Shown here: piece after piece, positions 42,031 to 42,672 of the stretch
Position numbering within the stretch: the first letter of the stretch is position 1
Layout: every line of letters starts with the position of its first letter
DNA from: Thermodesulfovibrionia bacterium
GTDB lineage: Bacteria > Nitrospirota > Thermodesulfovibrionia > UBA6902
Assembly (NCBI GenBank): GCA_945786855.1
Contig: CALZGI010000094.1
Span: 1-42,672 of the forward strand
Length of the DNA: 42,672 nucleotides
Direction: 5' to 3'
The notes under the pieces: model-generated
What the model saw: only the letters and a program-made list of their open reading frames with translations
Database searches by the model: none
Told to the model about the DNA's origin: nothing
Program-made: the position numbers and the translations under genes

Positions 42031-42672
42031 TTAAATAAAGGAATTAGCGGTAGTAGTGTCACTGTGAAGCTGGTTCCATACCGTCACTTCGCCAGCATCA
42101 GGTGCCACAATGACCATATCATATTTCATAGGGAATATATCACGAGGTCTGTCCCTCTCCGGCAATGCACTTTCGAGACCGCATTCTTCAGACATGAGTC
42201 CGTATTTCCCTTTTAAACCGCCGACAACGCCGGGCCTTAATTTTTTTGCGTCCTGAAGCATAAAGCACGTTCCGTCAGGGGTAAACCCGATAACGCAGTT
42301 CGGCCCGTCTATGCAGAGCGGTCTTAATGACTTCTTAAGGAAGCTTACGGCTTCGCTGTCTGACCGCGTATCGATCTCCGACTGTTTCAGCGGAGTCACA
42401 ATGTCTTTATAATATGGAAGCGGATAGCCGAGCTGTTTGCATACATAATGCAGGATATGACAGAAGACCTCACTGTCACTGTTATAACCAATGTACCCCC
42501 GAAAGCCCCTGCCTGAAAGGAAATCTCTGATCGGGAGAAAGGCCGTGTTCTCACCGTTTGTCATGGTGCTGTACCCCTGGATAAAGAAGGGATGGCAGGC
42601 GTATAAATCGATTGCGTAATTTGTATTCTGCCTTCCCTGAGCAAAGATTATTTTTGCCTTTAACGATGAATT
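42031..42672 (-). CDS. Class II glutamine amidotransferase domain protein, N-terminus off the window
   Basis: The frame runs open from the right edge to the TAA at 42031 (214 codons visible). The visible part contains HPFFIQGYSTMTNGENTAF, YIGYNSDSEVFCHILHY (the N-D/S-E glutaminase element) and IDGPNCVIGFTPDGTCFMLQDAKKLRPGVVGG. The ending IFPMKYDMVIVAPDAGEVTVW follows. This matches the C-terminal part of an Ntn glutaminase of the archaeal/multi-subunit glutamate synthase type (GltB-like GATase subunit), which supplies ammonia to a partner synthase. The catalytic N-terminal cysteine lies beyond the window, so activity cannot be judged. Confidence 0.75.
   Translation of the reverse strand, partial: NSSLKAKIIFAQGRQNTNYAIDLYACHPFFIQGYSTMTNGENTAFLPIRDFLSGRGFRGYIGYNSDSEVFCHILHYVCKQLGYPLPYYKDIVTPLKQSEIDTRSDSEAVSFLKKSLRPLCIDGPNCVIGFTPDGTCFMLQDAKKLRPGVVGGLKGKYGLMSEECGLESALPERDRPRDIFPMKYDMVIVAPDAGEVTVWNQLHSDTTTANSFI

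Overview
The window looks like chromosomal DNA of a Gram-negative, two-membrane bacterium. It encodes a two-partner-secretion exoprotein, type II secretion pseudopilins, outer-membrane-type lipoproteins and a periplasmic HtrA protease. The gene mix (NtrY-like kinase with a DUF4390 protein, GlrK/GlrR-like two-component genes, larB/larC, stand-alone hisI, and heptamer repeats between genes) suggests Nitrospirota or a former deltaproteobacterial lineage. That placement is inference from gene content only.

Layout. Positions 1-11400 (minus) are a single open frame: the first ~3,800 residues of a giant filamentous-haemagglutinin-like adhesin whose end lies off the left edge. After a 0.55 kb spacer come glnS, gpsA, larB and larC (plus), a bidirectional terminator, and an HtrA/DegP protease (minus). 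Next are nadE and a small lipoprotein (plus), then ribD and the type II secretion block gspG-H-I-J-K-L-M-N (minus, mostly 4-base overlaps). A DEAD-box helicase (plus) diverges from gspG and converges on an NtrY-like kinase with its DUF4390 partner (minus). At 32.0-35.5 kb a kinase, a TPR-like lipoprotein and a sigma-54 activator form a GlrK-QseG-GlrR-like operon. It is followed by a candidate sigma-54 promoter and a secreted FN3 protein with a recent internal duplication. Then come hisI, yraN, tRNA-Pro(CGG), a Cache-HAMP-PAS-GAF-GGDEF protein (minus), a 5' half of a tRNA-Arg(CCT) gene, and the C-terminal part of a class II glutamine amidotransferase running off the right edge.

How parts fit. 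Envelope and secretion functions dominate: a surface adhesin, a type II secretion pseudopilus, a periplasmic protease, envelope sensors and a c-di-GMP synthase. The most unusual local structure is a set of short tandem repeats with 7- or 8-base periods, in three sequence families. They sit almost exclusively in gaps just before start codons (larB, larC, the small lipoprotein, gspG, yraN) and, in larC and gspG, run into coding sequence. The best leads for something new are the sigma-54 promoter/duplicated FN3 protein next to the GlrR-like regulator, the giant ~60-residue-repeat adhesin, and the broken tRNA-Arg gene.
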